Assembly: GCF_018129025.1 (NCBI RefSeq)
Contig: NZ_JAAEDI010000003.1
Location: 124,001 to 188,000, forward strand
Source of the DNA: Neoroseomonas terrae
GTDB lineage: Bacteria; Pseudomonadota; Alphaproteobacteria; Acetobacterales; Acetobacteraceae
Reading direction: 5' to 3'
DNA: 64,000 nt
Shown here piece after piece: positions 43,984-52,730 of this stretch (positions are counted from its first letter, which is position 1; each line of letters begins with the position of its first letter). The notes beneath the pieces were generated by a model that saw nothing but the letters and a program-made list of their open reading frames with translations, did not search any database and had not been told where the DNA came from. A program made the translations under genes and the position numbers.

Positions 43984-44839
43984 CGGATCACTTGTAGGTT
44001 TCGAGAGACTAGTACTTTGAAACTAGATGGCGAACCGAGCAAGGCCCGGCTGAGTGTCCGGTCGGTGGGATCATCCTAGCACAGAGACTGGAGGCTTTCG
44101 GGGTGGTGCAGCGGCATCCAGGGCACGCCGCCCGGCGAGATCCCGCCGCACTTCCAGTTGCGCCCGTGCGGTCAGCGTGTGGCACAGTGGTGGGCTCTGC
44201 AAGAATCGGAGCGACGACCGGCGGCTTTGGCGGCAACCCGCCATCCCAGGATGTCGCGCGAACGTGCGCATCGACGCGTTGCAGCCTGTCCATCGTGGCG
44301 CCGCCGGACATGACGTTCACGACCTCGACGAACCTACTGCCTGGCGAACCAGAGTGCCGCGGAATGGTCAGAAGCTCGCGCCGGTCGGGAGCTTCGTGTT
44401 TGTCGTCCTTCTACGCGACCGATGACGCGATCATTGCCGCCTATGGGCGTCCGGGATTGCCGGGCGAGGCGGCGCTCGATGTCGCTATCAGGCTTGCGGA
44501 CGGATCAACGGTTGGCAGCAATGAAAGATTGCTGGGGCAATCGGATTACTGATTTTCGGAAGCGGCCGCGGAAAAACAAGCCCATAGTTCAACAGCTTAA
44601 GCTTGAGGGTAAAATCGGCCTACCCTCAAGGTTCAGAGACTCTCCGCTCTCTCCGGCCCAGAAACGCCAGTAGTTGCGCCGTCGAACCATCAAGGTCCAC
44701 GCGCAAACCCCGGCCAAACCTGCGCCTCAGCGCGGTGCCCTGACCAGGAGAGACAGGTTGTGAGAGAGAAGAATGGAGCAGCGGTGGCAACCGGGGAATG
44801 AAGTTCTCTGAGGCGGAAACCCAGCCTAACTCCTAAGGC
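43984..44839. other. 856-base stretch without a convincing gene
   Basis: Short frames occur on both strands (for example 44009-44320 minus and 44103-44552 plus) but none has a ribosome site, family similarity or coding-like composition that I trust. The first 60 bases are the promoter region of the DUF4297 gene. One stem-loop lies at 44602-44630. This may be the scarred junction between the insert and host DNA. Confidence 0.45.
44602..44630. repeat. Perfect 10-bp inverted repeat
   Basis: CTTGAGGGTA at 44602-44611 and TACCCTCAAG at 44621-44630 form a perfect stem with a nine-base loop. No T-run follows on the plus strand. It could be a terminator-like hairpin or an operator in the otherwise empty stretch. 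Confidence 0.5.
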
Positions 44840-45424
44840 TTAGGCCGTTCGTGGGGGCTGAGGCGCGCGAACGCCATCGACCTGCTCGAAAGTGACCATG
44901 CGGTCAGCTTCCTCATCCCATAGTAGGTGGTCGGGTGCCGAGAAGGCTTCACGCAGGGTGACGACACGTGCCGTGGCGAAGGCAGGATGGGCCTGGTGGC
45001 AGGCCTCCAACAAGTAGTTCGGAATGCGCGGCGCGAGATGGTGTATGTGGTGGAAGCCGATGCTCGCTGTCAGCCAGCGCAGGACCGCCGGTAGCCGAAG
45101 GTAAGAACTCCCGGCGAGAGAGGCCGCCACCCGATCCCAAGCGGCGTGCCGCGCCCAGTGCACATCCTCGAAGCGATGCTGCACGGAGAAGAGCCATACG
45201 CCGACGATGCTCGCCGGCAGTATCACAGCGACCACCCCGGCAACCACTGGCCAGACGCCGAGCAGCAGCGAGAGTCCACCGTAGAAGACGATCAGGGACA
45301 GATTGGTCAGATGCACGCTGCGGTGCTCCCGTCCCCAGCCGAGCGGCGCATCGTAGGGCAGACGGTAGAGCATCAAGAACACCAGCGGAGGGAACAGCAC
45401 CAGCATGCATAGGGGGTGGCGCAT
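44840..45424 (-). pseudogene. Fatty acid desaturase, 5'-truncated
   Basis: The frame encodes VQHRFEDVHWARHAAWDR and ASIGFHHIHHLAPRIPNYLL, the histidine boxes (H-x-x-H-H) of membrane desaturases, and several hydrophobic segments (CMLVLFPPLVFLMLY). Full-length relatives are about 340 residues with two N-terminal histidine clusters (HDCGHGS and HNxHH); only 194 residues remain and those clusters are lost. A TGA lies eight codons before the first ATG. It is likely an inactive fragment. Confidence 0.75.
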
Positions 45425-45557
45425 AATGCGGTATCAGTTGGCCAAGGTGGTGGCCGGCCCGTCGCGCGGGCAGTCCGCGAATGCGGTTAGTCCCTATGCG
45501 GAAATGCGGTGATCCCCTCTCAGCGCCTTCGGCGTTGAGTCGCTCATCAAGCCATTT

Positions 45558-46487
45558 ATGAAAGTCGCACCGATGGCCTCCGACACGACCGGCACAGTCC
45601 GGACCACCATGCTCCTGCCCGAAGGCGGGCCGGCGCTACCGTCTCGCATCTCCTGGGGCGCTGTGCTTGCCGGCAGCCTCATCGCCGCGGTGATCGCCGC
45701 CACGCTGAACATTCTCGGTCTCGCGGTCGGTGCAACCACAGTGGATGCCGTTGCTCATGCCACGCCAGGCGCGGCGCAGATGGGCATCGGCGCGGCGATT
45801 TGGCTCGTCATCGCCAACACGCTAGCCCTCGCGGCTGGTGGCTATACCGCGGCTCGTCTTTCTGGAACAACGGACGATACAGACAGTGTCCTGCATGGCC
45901 TCGCCGTTTGGGCCCTGGCATTTCTCGTGTCAGCGGTGCTCGTTGGCAATCTGCTCGCAGGCCTGGTTTCGACGGCCTCCAGCGCCGTCAGCAACGTGGC
46001 CGGAGGCGCAGCGTCAGCGGTTTCGGGCGTTGCAAGCCAGGCGATGCCGGACACATCGCCATCAGCCCTCGTGGATCGCGCGCGGGACACGCTTCGCGGC
46101 GTCGGCGGCGAGCCGCAAGCCATGACGACCGAGCAGCGCGGCGCTGAGATCACTTCTCTGTTGGGACGCCGAATTGCCCGCGGCTCATTTGCTGGTGAGG
46201 AACGTGTCCGGCTCGACACGTTGGTCGCGGCAGAATTTGGCATCGCGCCTGAGGAGGCGTCGCGTCGTGTGCAGGCAATGGAGGCTGAGGCCCAGCGCAG
46301 CGCGGCCCAAGCCGCTGCACTCGCTCGCCAAGCCGCCGATGCAACGGCGCGAGCCGCTTCAATCGGCGCGTTCGGCACGGTAGCCGCGCTGCTGCTTGGA
46401 GCCGCCGCAGCGGTGCTCGGCGCGCGGCGCGGCACCCGCGATCGAGTTGCCCTGACGACGTCAGGCACGGTTCGGCGCGCGGCCTGA
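45558..46487 (+). CDS. PhnA-like conserved membrane protein
   Basis: A 309-residue protein (a second ATG lies at 45573). Three hydrophobic segments (LAGSLIAAVIAATLNILGLA, ANTLALAAGGYTAARL, AVWALAFLVSAVLVGNLLAG) precede a long Ala-rich cytoplasmic or periplasmic coiled region, and a final membrane helix (FGTVAALLLGAAAAVLGAR). This is the architecture of the PhnA-like family common in Alphaproteobacteria. Function unknown. Confidence 0.7.
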   Translation: MKVAPMASDTTGTVRTTMLLPEGGPALPSRISWGAVLAGSLIAAVIAATLNILGLAVGATTVDAVAHATPGAAQMGIGAAIWLVIANTLALAAGGYTAARLSGTTDDTDSVLHGLAVWALAFLVSAVLVGNLLAGLVSTASSAVSNVAGGAASAVSGVASQAMPDTSPSALVDRARDTLRGVGGEPQAMTTEQRGAEITSLLGRRIARGSFAGEERVRLDTLVAAEFGIAPEEASRRVQAMEAEAQRSAAQAAALARQAADATARAASIGAFGTVAALLLGAAAAVLGARRGTRDRVALTTSGTVRRAA

Positions 46488-46810
46488 TCTCTCGATGCGG
46501 CCGTGGCCTCATTCGTGAGGTCACGGCCGCTACGGCGCAATCAGGGTCCCATCAGTAGGACTTGGTAGAACGCTCCAGTCACAGGCCGAACGTGGGTCGC
46601 ATACGGCACGCGAATGGATATGGTGCCGCAAGCGTTTTCCTTCGGAACCGACCGGAACGTTGGTCGCCATGACGCCTGACGCCGCGGCCGTTGCAATTTG
46701 ACGAGCAAAGAAGACCGAGCCGAACGGACCTTCAAACCCGGTGACGCCTTCGAGCGTTACGCTCATGCGCTGCCGACATTTGCGGCAGCATAGGGAGCGC
46801 AGGCGCGGCG
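46488..46810. other. Intergenic region between membrane protein and LysR gene
   Basis: A minus-strand frame at 46530-46766 (78 codons) shows GVTGFEGPFGSVFFARQIAT but no family match. It may be the eroded target gene of the divergent LysR regulator. Otherwise nothing is recognised. Confidence 0.35.
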
Positions 46811-47767
46811 TTGCTGGATTGGGACGATCTTCGCTTTTTTTTAGCTGTCGCGCGGACTGGCAGCCTGTCCGCCGCGGCCCGGGACTTGCGCGTCACCCAA
46901 TCTACCGTTGGCCGCCGCCTCGGATCACTTGAAGGTGGTCTCAATGCCCGTCTGCTTCATCGCACCCCGGAAGGCTACGTTCTCACGCTGGCAGGCGAGG
47001 CTATTCTCGCCCAGGCCGAACGTGTTGAGGCTGAGGCACGCGCGGTGGAGCGGACGGTCGGCGGCCGTGATTCGCTCCTCGAAGGGGTAGTGCGGGTAAC
47101 GGCGGTCGAAACGCTGGCCAGCCACGTTCTGCCGCCGGCCTTCTGCGCACTGCAACTTGGCAGCCCTGAGATCAGCATCGAGTTGCTGGCCAACGTACGG
47201 CATATGAGCCTTGCAATGCGGGAGGCGGATATCGCGGTGCGGCTCACGCGCTTCGAGCAGCATGACCTCGTCGCCCGAAGAATCGGCACCATGTCGCATG
47301 GGCTCTACGCCAGCCCCACGTATCTGGAGCGCCACGGCCCACCGGATTTCACGGCTGGATGCCCAGGGCACCGGCTAGTGACAGGCTTGGACGGAACCGA
47401 AGTGCCGGAACTCGCAAAGTGGCTCGCTGAGGTCGCTCCCCGCGCCACGGCGGCATTGCGCACCGACAGTCCGGAGGCCCAATTGCAGGCCACCATGTGC
47501 GGCCAGGGCATGGCCTGCCTTCCCCGGCTCAGAGGCGATGCGTTGGGACATGGGCTGCGACGCCTGCGACCACCTGTCGCACCGGCGGTGGTTGAGGTTT
47601 GGCTTGCTGTACATAAGGACAATCGCAGAATACCTAGAGTGCGGCTGGTGATTGATGCCGTGGCGGCCGCCGTCCGGGATCTGGCAAGTCCATTGGATCC
47701 ACCTAACCTTCAAGACGACACGCAACCCGAGTCTAGATTCCCGGACCCTCGGCCAGAGCAATCTTGA
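46811..47767 (+). CDS. LysR-family transcriptional regulator
   Basis: A 318-residue protein starting at TTG. LRFFLAVARTGSLSAAARDL and TQSTVGRRLGSLEGGLNARL form the N-terminal winged HTH; VRVTAVETLASHVLPPAFCA begins the effector-binding domain. Length and order fit LysR regulators that act on adjacent divergent genes. Its last 35 bases overlap the convergent OsmC-like gene. Ligand unknown. Confidence 0.88.
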   Translation: MLDWDDLRFFLAVARTGSLSAAARDLRVTQSTVGRRLGSLEGGLNARLLHRTPEGYVLTLAGEAILAQAERVEAEARAVERTVGGRDSLLEGVVRVTAVETLASHVLPPAFCALQLGSPEISIELLANVRHMSLAMREADIAVRLTRFEQHDLVARRIGTMSHGLYASPTYLERHGPPDFTAGCPGHRLVTGLDGTEVPELAKWLAEVAPRATAALRTDSPEAQLQATMCGQGMACLPRLRGDALGHGLRRLRPPVAPAVVEVWLAVHKDNRRIPRVRLVIDAVAAAVRDLASPLDPPNLQDDTQPESRFPDPRPEQS

Positions 47768-48209
47768 GTTCAGTGCCATCGTGAAGCGTATTCGCCACTG
47801 GCGATCGCAAGGCTGCTCGAACTATCAGCGCTTCCAGAACTTGGCGCGGAGCGTCGGATACGATGTGGACCTCGACGCGAACCGCAGCAAGGCCGAGCGG
47901 GGGCGGCGCACTCATGTCCATCGGCGCGACTGCGATGTCTGCTTCGAGATCGAGCGCCAAATGCGCGAGCGCGATACCACGGGCAGTGGCGTTGGCCCGA
48001 ATAGCTATCGTGAGATCAGACCCAAGTGCCGTCAGGAGTACCTCGAGCGGCTCGGGCGCCGGCTCCAAGTCAGCTATTCCTCCAGGCTCATCGACGACGA
48101 TCGCTGGCACGTCGCGGATGTGCGTGAACTGGCGGACACGGCCGCTGACCACAGTCCGGGAACGGATGGTTCTCAGCATCGCCATGCCGGCGCAAATCTC
48201 CTCGCGCAT
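47733..48209 (-). CDS. OsmC-like protein lacking the usual first cysteine
   Basis: About 158 residues from the ATG at 48209 (an upstream start at 48284 would add 25). VPAIVVDEPGGIADLEPAPE and the long helix LEVLLTALGSDLTIAIRANA are OsmC-fold features, followed by APRQVLEALIVRAALRSPVA. OsmC hydroperoxidases carry a Cys where this has Asp (ALGSC to ALGSD), so the thiol peroxidase activity is doubtful. It converges with the LysR gene. Confidence 0.75.
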   Translation of the reverse strand: MREEICAGMAMLRTIRSRTVVSGRVRQFTHIRDVPAIVVDEPGGIADLEPAPEPLEVLLTALGSDLTIAIRANATARGIALAHLALDLEADIAVAPMDMSAPPPLGLAAVRVEVHIVSDAPRQVLEALIVRAALRSPVANTLHDGTELKIALAEGPGI

Positions 48210-48515
48210 ATGCGGGCCTCTGAGAAAGCGAGGTTGGCATGCATCTCCAACGTGGGATGCCGAGCGGCTGAAAGCGCGGTGCAAAGCTGCTCACCGAATG
48301 TGCGGAGATGCGCAGGCCAATACCAGCGCCAGAACTTGCACGCAGTGCTAGAGAACGAGGTGTCCTGACGGACATGCGTGAAGCCTACCACCAAGGCATC
48401 TCGGAATGCGCGGGACCTAAAGTGAGATCGTAGCAATGCGGGATGATAGAGTAACCTCCGGCGGACACGCCTCGCATTCGAGTCGATGTGATCGCTTCCT
48501 CTGGCGGGAGGCAGC
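48210..48515. other. Gap upstream of the MscS-type gene
   Basis: About 300 bases with no supported gene. They probably hold the divergent promoters of the OsmC-like gene and the MscS-type gene. GGCGGGAGGC lies about eight bases before the latter's ATG. Confidence 0.4.
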
Positions 48516-49491
48516 ATGTTCGACCAAGCCATAGAGAGGCTCCGCAGCCTCGGCGATACTGCGATGACAATCCTGCCCAGCATGTTGCTCGGCCTGTTAA
48601 TTTTCAGCCTCGGCCTTCTCGTGGTGCGCGGTGTGCGTACCGGCGTGACAAGAGCCGCATCGTTGCGGGACGCATCAGCGGGATCTGCTGCCGTCTTCGG
48701 GCGAATCGCGGGTGGCGTCGCGACGCTGATCGCTTTCCTTATCGCCGCATCGGTCGCGTTTCCTTCGGTCTCCGCGGCTGACCGCTTCAATCTCCTTGGT
48801 ATCGGCGGCGTGGCTATCGGGTTCGCTTTCCGCGATGTCCTACAGAACCTGCTTGCAGGGGTGTTGATCCTGCTGACGCGCCCGTTCCGGATCGGCGATC
48901 AGATCAGCCAGGGCGGGCAAGAGGGCACGGTGGAAGACATCTGGATCCGTGCGACGGTGCTGCGGACCTACGATAATCGGCGCATCCTCATCCCCAATGC
49001 ATCGCTCTTCACCGACAAGATAGAGGTCATCACCGCGTATGAGACCTGGCGGTTGCAATTCGCGCTAACCATCGGAAACGGCGACGACATCGCCAAGGCG
49101 CGCAGCGTCGTGGTAGCTGCCTTGCGCGGCGCTGATGGCGTGCTTCCGGAGCCGACACCGGCAGCGTTGGTAACCCGGACTGGGTAGTGCCGGTGTGGAC
49201 ATGGTGGCGAGATTCTGGATCAACCCGCCGCGCCGCCGTGATGCGGTGGACGCGTTGGACAGCACCATCGAGGCTGTAAAGCTCGCACTGACCGAGGCCG
49301 GGCTGGACCTACCCTATCCCACCACACAAATCCTGTTCCACGACCAGACCGAGGAGACGGACGGTGATCGCGGCCTTCAGCGAGAGGGTTGGCCAGCCGG
49401 GGGGCAAGCGGTACCTCGAGGCCGATGGCGCGTTGAACGGGAGGAAAGACGTGCCGCCGAGGAGAGTACTGCTCGCGGCGGCCAGCCATGA
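48516..49491 (+). pseudogene. MscS-family mechanosensitive channel with frameshift
   Basis: The first frame (48516-49187) encodes three hydrophobic segments and the MscS core: LLGIGGVAIGFAFRDVLQNL, GVLILLTRPFRIGDQI and EGTVEDIWIRATVLRTYDNR with RRILIPNASLFTD. It stops at a TAG at 49185. The C-terminal domain continues in another frame (GVDMVARFWINPPRRRDAVD, LPYPTTQILFHDQTEE) to 49491. One extra base around 49172-49178 explains this. Either the gene is inactive or there is a sequence error; a shortened channel could still assemble. Confidence 0.8.
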
Positions 49492-49644
49492 CTGCGATCA
49501 GTGGCCCGATCTTCGTGATGCGCACCGTATTTGCGCACGGAAAACTCAAGTGGCTAGAGGGATTGCTCGGCTGAGCCTCCATCTGCTCGGGGGCCGCTCC
49601 AGCAACATCGTGCCTGGCATCCGTACCGATGAAGGCAACGCGGT

Positions 49645-50907
49645 GTGATCTCTAACTTTGACCTGATCGCCCTGCTGCTGACCCTGTCGGCGACGTTCGG
49701 GTGGTTCAATCGCCGTTACCTGCGAATGCCGCACAGCATAGGCCTGCTTGTCATGGGCCTGATGGCCTCCGTCCTACTCATCCTCGTGGACCTCGCCTTC
49801 CCGGCGCAGCATCTCTACGGCGACCTGACCCGCACCCTGCGGCGGATCGATTTCACTGCACTCGTCATGGACGGCATGCTGGCCTTCCTACTGTTCGCCG
49901 GCGCAATCAACCTCGATCTCCGCGCCATTCGCGCTCGTGCCTGGCCCATTGCCTCCCTCGCGCTGATCGGCACGCTCATCTCAACTGCATTGGTCGGTGG
50001 ATGCCTCTGGCTGGCGGCCGGCTGGCTCGGCATGCCGATGACGCTGAGCTGGGCAATGGTATTCGGCGCGTTGATCAGCCCGACCGATCCGGTGGCAGTG
50101 CTCACCATGCTCAAGAACGTGGATGTTCCGGATATTCTGCAGGCAGAAATGCAGGGTGAGGCTCTGTTCAATGACGGCGTCGGCGTCGTGGTCTTCACGC
50201 TGATGGTGAGTATCGCCTCGAGTGGCAGCGCCGCGGTTCCTCCTGGTGTTGCGGAGGTTATGTGGCATGTTCTCTTGGAAGTCGGCGGCGGGTTGGTGCT
50301 GGGTGCGGCCACGGGCTACGTGGCCTATCGTGCCCTGAGATCGATTGACGATTTCGCGGTCGAGGTGCTTATTACACTGGCTCTTGTAGCGGGCACCTAC
50401 GGGCTGACGCAAGCGTTGGGTGCCAGCGGCCCGCTGGCGGTAGTGGCGGCCGGGCTACTTGTTGGTCACCGCGCGCCGCAAGACGCCATGAGCGATCATA
50501 CCCAAGGCTATGTAACTGCCCTGTGGACCCTGATCGATGAAGTGCTGAACTCGATACTGTTCCTACTGATCGGCCTGGAAGTGCTGGTGCTCAGCTTCGA
50601 TCTTGGGGTGGTCTGGCTAGCGCTGGCAGCGGTGCCGATCGTGCTTGTGGGACGGCTGGCCGCTGTTTCGGCACCTCTTCTCCTCCGTCGATGGGCAGTG
50701 ATGGGCTCCATCAGCAACGTGCCGTTTCTCACGTGGGCGGGCGTGCGCGGCGGCATTTCGGTGGCACTCGCGTTGTCGCTGCCTGAGACCGAGGCGAAAT
50801 CGGTGCTGCTGGCCGCGACCTATGGCGTGGTCGTTTTCTCCATCGTGGTTCAGGGATCAACACTTGGGCTGGTGGCGCGACACACGGTGAAGGCGGATGG
50901 GCGTTGA
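49645..50907 (+). CDS. Na+/H+ antiporter, NhaP/CPA1 family
   Basis: A 420-residue protein with about 12 membrane segments. FGALISPTDPVAVLTML carries the ion-binding SPTDP motif, GEALFNDGVGVVVFTLM the acidic ND site, and FLTWAGVRGGISVALALSLP the C-terminal arginine motif of CPA1 exchangers. It exports Na+ or K+ in exchange for protons in the inner membrane. The GTG start at 49645 follows a weak ribosome site. No C-terminal regulatory domain is present. Confidence 0.88.
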   Translation: MISNFDLIALLLTLSATFGWFNRRYLRMPHSIGLLVMGLMASVLLILVDLAFPAQHLYGDLTRTLRRIDFTALVMDGMLAFLLFAGAINLDLRAIRARAWPIASLALIGTLISTALVGGCLWLAAGWLGMPMTLSWAMVFGALISPTDPVAVLTMLKNVDVPDILQAEMQGEALFNDGVGVVVFTLMVSIASSGSAAVPPGVAEVMWHVLLEVGGGLVLGAATGYVAYRALRSIDDFAVEVLITLALVAGTYGLTQALGASGPLAVVAAGLLVGHRAPQDAMSDHTQGYVTALWTLIDEVLNSILFLLIGLEVLVLSFDLGVVWLALAAVPIVLVGRLAAVSAPLLLRRWAVMGSISNVPFLTWAGVRGGISVALALSLPETEAKSVLLAATYGVVVFSIVVQGSTLGLVARHTVKADGR

Positions 50908-50924
50908 TTGCGTCGGCCATATGC

Positions 50925-52259
50925 TCACAACTCTCCGGCCATGCGTTGAGGAAGATGCGCGGTTTGCTGATCATCCCGACGTGCCACTGACGCGGTGAGA
51001 GCAGCGAAATGGGATTCCAGGTCACTCAAGCCCACGGGGTCGGTGATACTAGTGCGGCCGACTGCCAGAGCCAGTTGCGCGTGGCGCACAAGGATCGCCT
51101 GGCGCTCCGGTCGCTTCTCAACCTGCAAAGCTTTTTGAAGAACATCGATCAAACGTATCAGCACAGCTGCGGAACTCGCGGCGTTCTGTCGGATCATGTG
51201 GAACATCGCATCGCACAAACCGGCATAGTCGGTGACTTTTCGGTGCAACGCTACGGTTCCATCCCGCAGCAGGACGTTGCCGGCCAAATTGCGCGGCGCC
51301 ACCTCGGTCAACGCGGCGCCGAGGTGATCCAGAACCGCCGTGGCAGTGAAGGGATCGTTGATACCCGGCGACAGGGCACGTACCGCCACTTCGACAAGTT
51401 GGCGCACGGCGAATTCGAGATCCTGGGCCGCGGCCGGTCGCGACCCGATTGAACAGGCCGAAGCGATCTCGATCTGTGCAGCACTGGCAACACCGGGATC
51501 GGCGACTTCTGCAATTGGCAAACCGGGCAGGATGTAGTCGCCGGGGCGTACCAACAGCGTCAATGCGGTTTGGTGCTTGGCCGCCCAGTCGGCCAGGGCC
51601 TCATCATCGACCGTCCTGAGGTAGCCAGCCTTGGAAATTGCAATTGGAGTACCCGCCAGAGGAGCTGCCGGAGACGACATTGCGGGTTTCTCCGACGTCA
51701 ATGCGAGGATGGCGTCAGAGAGATCGCGGTGTACCAGATCAATGACAATATTTACGTTGATGCCATTGGCGATGTGATGAACGAACCAGATGAGGGTGCC
51801 GACGCAGAGCAGGGCAAGCAGTAATGCGCCGGAGACGCCAAGATGCGGAATGAACGCGCCTTCATCAGCCGATCTGACACTCCGCAATAGCATAAGCGCA
51901 TAAACGAACGTGCCCAGGAAGATACCGAGTGCGACCTGATTGCCGCCATCGCGCGTAAAGTTGCGCAGAAGGCGCGGACCCATCTGACCCGACGCAAGTG
52001 AAAGCGCGGCGACAGTGATGGAGAAGACGGTGCCTGCTACCCCGATTGTGGAGGAGGCGACGGCCCCCAGGAGCGCACGCGCGCCAGCCTCGCCTCCCGA
52101 GTAAATCCAACCGGTCCACCAGGGCGGGCCAAAATTTGCTCGCCCTTCGGCCCAAATGGCAAGTGCGCTCAATATGATGCCTGCCGCCACAATACAGGCT
52201 GGCCTCAACCAGAACAAGTCGCCGAGTGATTCGAAGGCGCCCCTTAAGCGGTGCATCAT
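50925..52259 (-). CDS. DUF2254 membrane protein
   Basis: A 444-residue protein. Four N-terminal membrane segments include ACIVAAGIILSALAIW, TVFSITVAALSLASGQMGPR and FLGTFVYALMLLRSV. The long soluble part has ALSPGINDPFTATAVLDHLG, diagnostic of DUF2254. The role is unknown; the family is often near ion transporters. It converges with the antiporter gene across 17 bases. Confidence 0.85.
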   Translation of the reverse strand: MMHRLRGAFESLGDLFWLRPACIVAAGIILSALAIWAEGRANFGPPWWTGWIYSGGEAGARALLGAVASSTIGVAGTVFSITVAALSLASGQMGPRLLRNFTRDGGNQVALGIFLGTFVYALMLLRSVRSADEGAFIPHLGVSGALLLALLCVGTLIWFVHHIANGINVNIVIDLVHRDLSDAILALTSEKPAMSSPAAPLAGTPIAISKAGYLRTVDDEALADWAAKHQTALTLLVRPGDYILPGLPIAEVADPGVASAAQIEIASACSIGSRPAAAQDLEFAVRQLVEVAVRALSPGINDPFTATAVLDHLGAALTEVAPRNLAGNVLLRDGTVALHRKVTDYAGLCDAMFHMIRQNAASSAAVLIRLIDVLQKALQVEKRPERQAILVRHAQLALAVGRTSITDPVGLSDLESHFAALTASVARRDDQQTAHLPQRMAGEL

Positions 52260-52730
52260 GATAGCTGCCTTAGAACGTCTTTCGCAGCTTATGCGGAATG
52301 TGCGAGGCGGCGCGTAAAATCACGGGGAAACCCAAACGAACCAGGCAACGCCGCTCGCCGGATCGCGTCGTCACGATCGACCCGTGCAGCTCAAGCGTGA
52401 GTGGCGGGGCGCGACGATGCGTTGGCCTCAAGTCGCTACAGCAATAAGTGCGCCCAGAGTGGTCAGGGGCTTGTGCCGTGGCGTGAAGCGTCATCTGCAG
52501 GACGCCCATGGCGCAGGCGAGCGGCAGGCATGAACAAGTCGTGTGCCCGCCCGCGTGTGCGCGGCCGACTGGCGTTAGCCCGGCGGTTCAGAAACGCCTT
52601 GGAGCGCGACCGTTCGAGCAAATGCTGTTACGCTGCAACCAAACGAGCGGCCCGACTTTACGTATCGATGCATTGATGCCGTTCTATGGCGGAATCTGCT
52701 GGGTAAGGACCTTGTGCGGGATGCGGCATA
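52260..52730. other. 471-base gap before the CheB-CheR kinase
   Basis: No supported gene. Several short frames overlap here without ribosome sites. The stretch should contain the promoters of the DUF2254 gene (minus) and the kinase (plus). CGATGCATTGATGC at 52666-52679 also occurs at 61135-61148. Confidence 0.4.

Noticed and set aside
44103..44552. 149-codon plus-strand frame
   Set aside because: No ribosome site or family match, and its composition changes abruptly along its length.
44560..44670. Possible tRNA 3' end or att core near the 44602 hairpin
   Set aside because: GGTTCAGAGACTCTCC looks loosely like a T-arm, but no cloverleaf can be folded with the bases before it.
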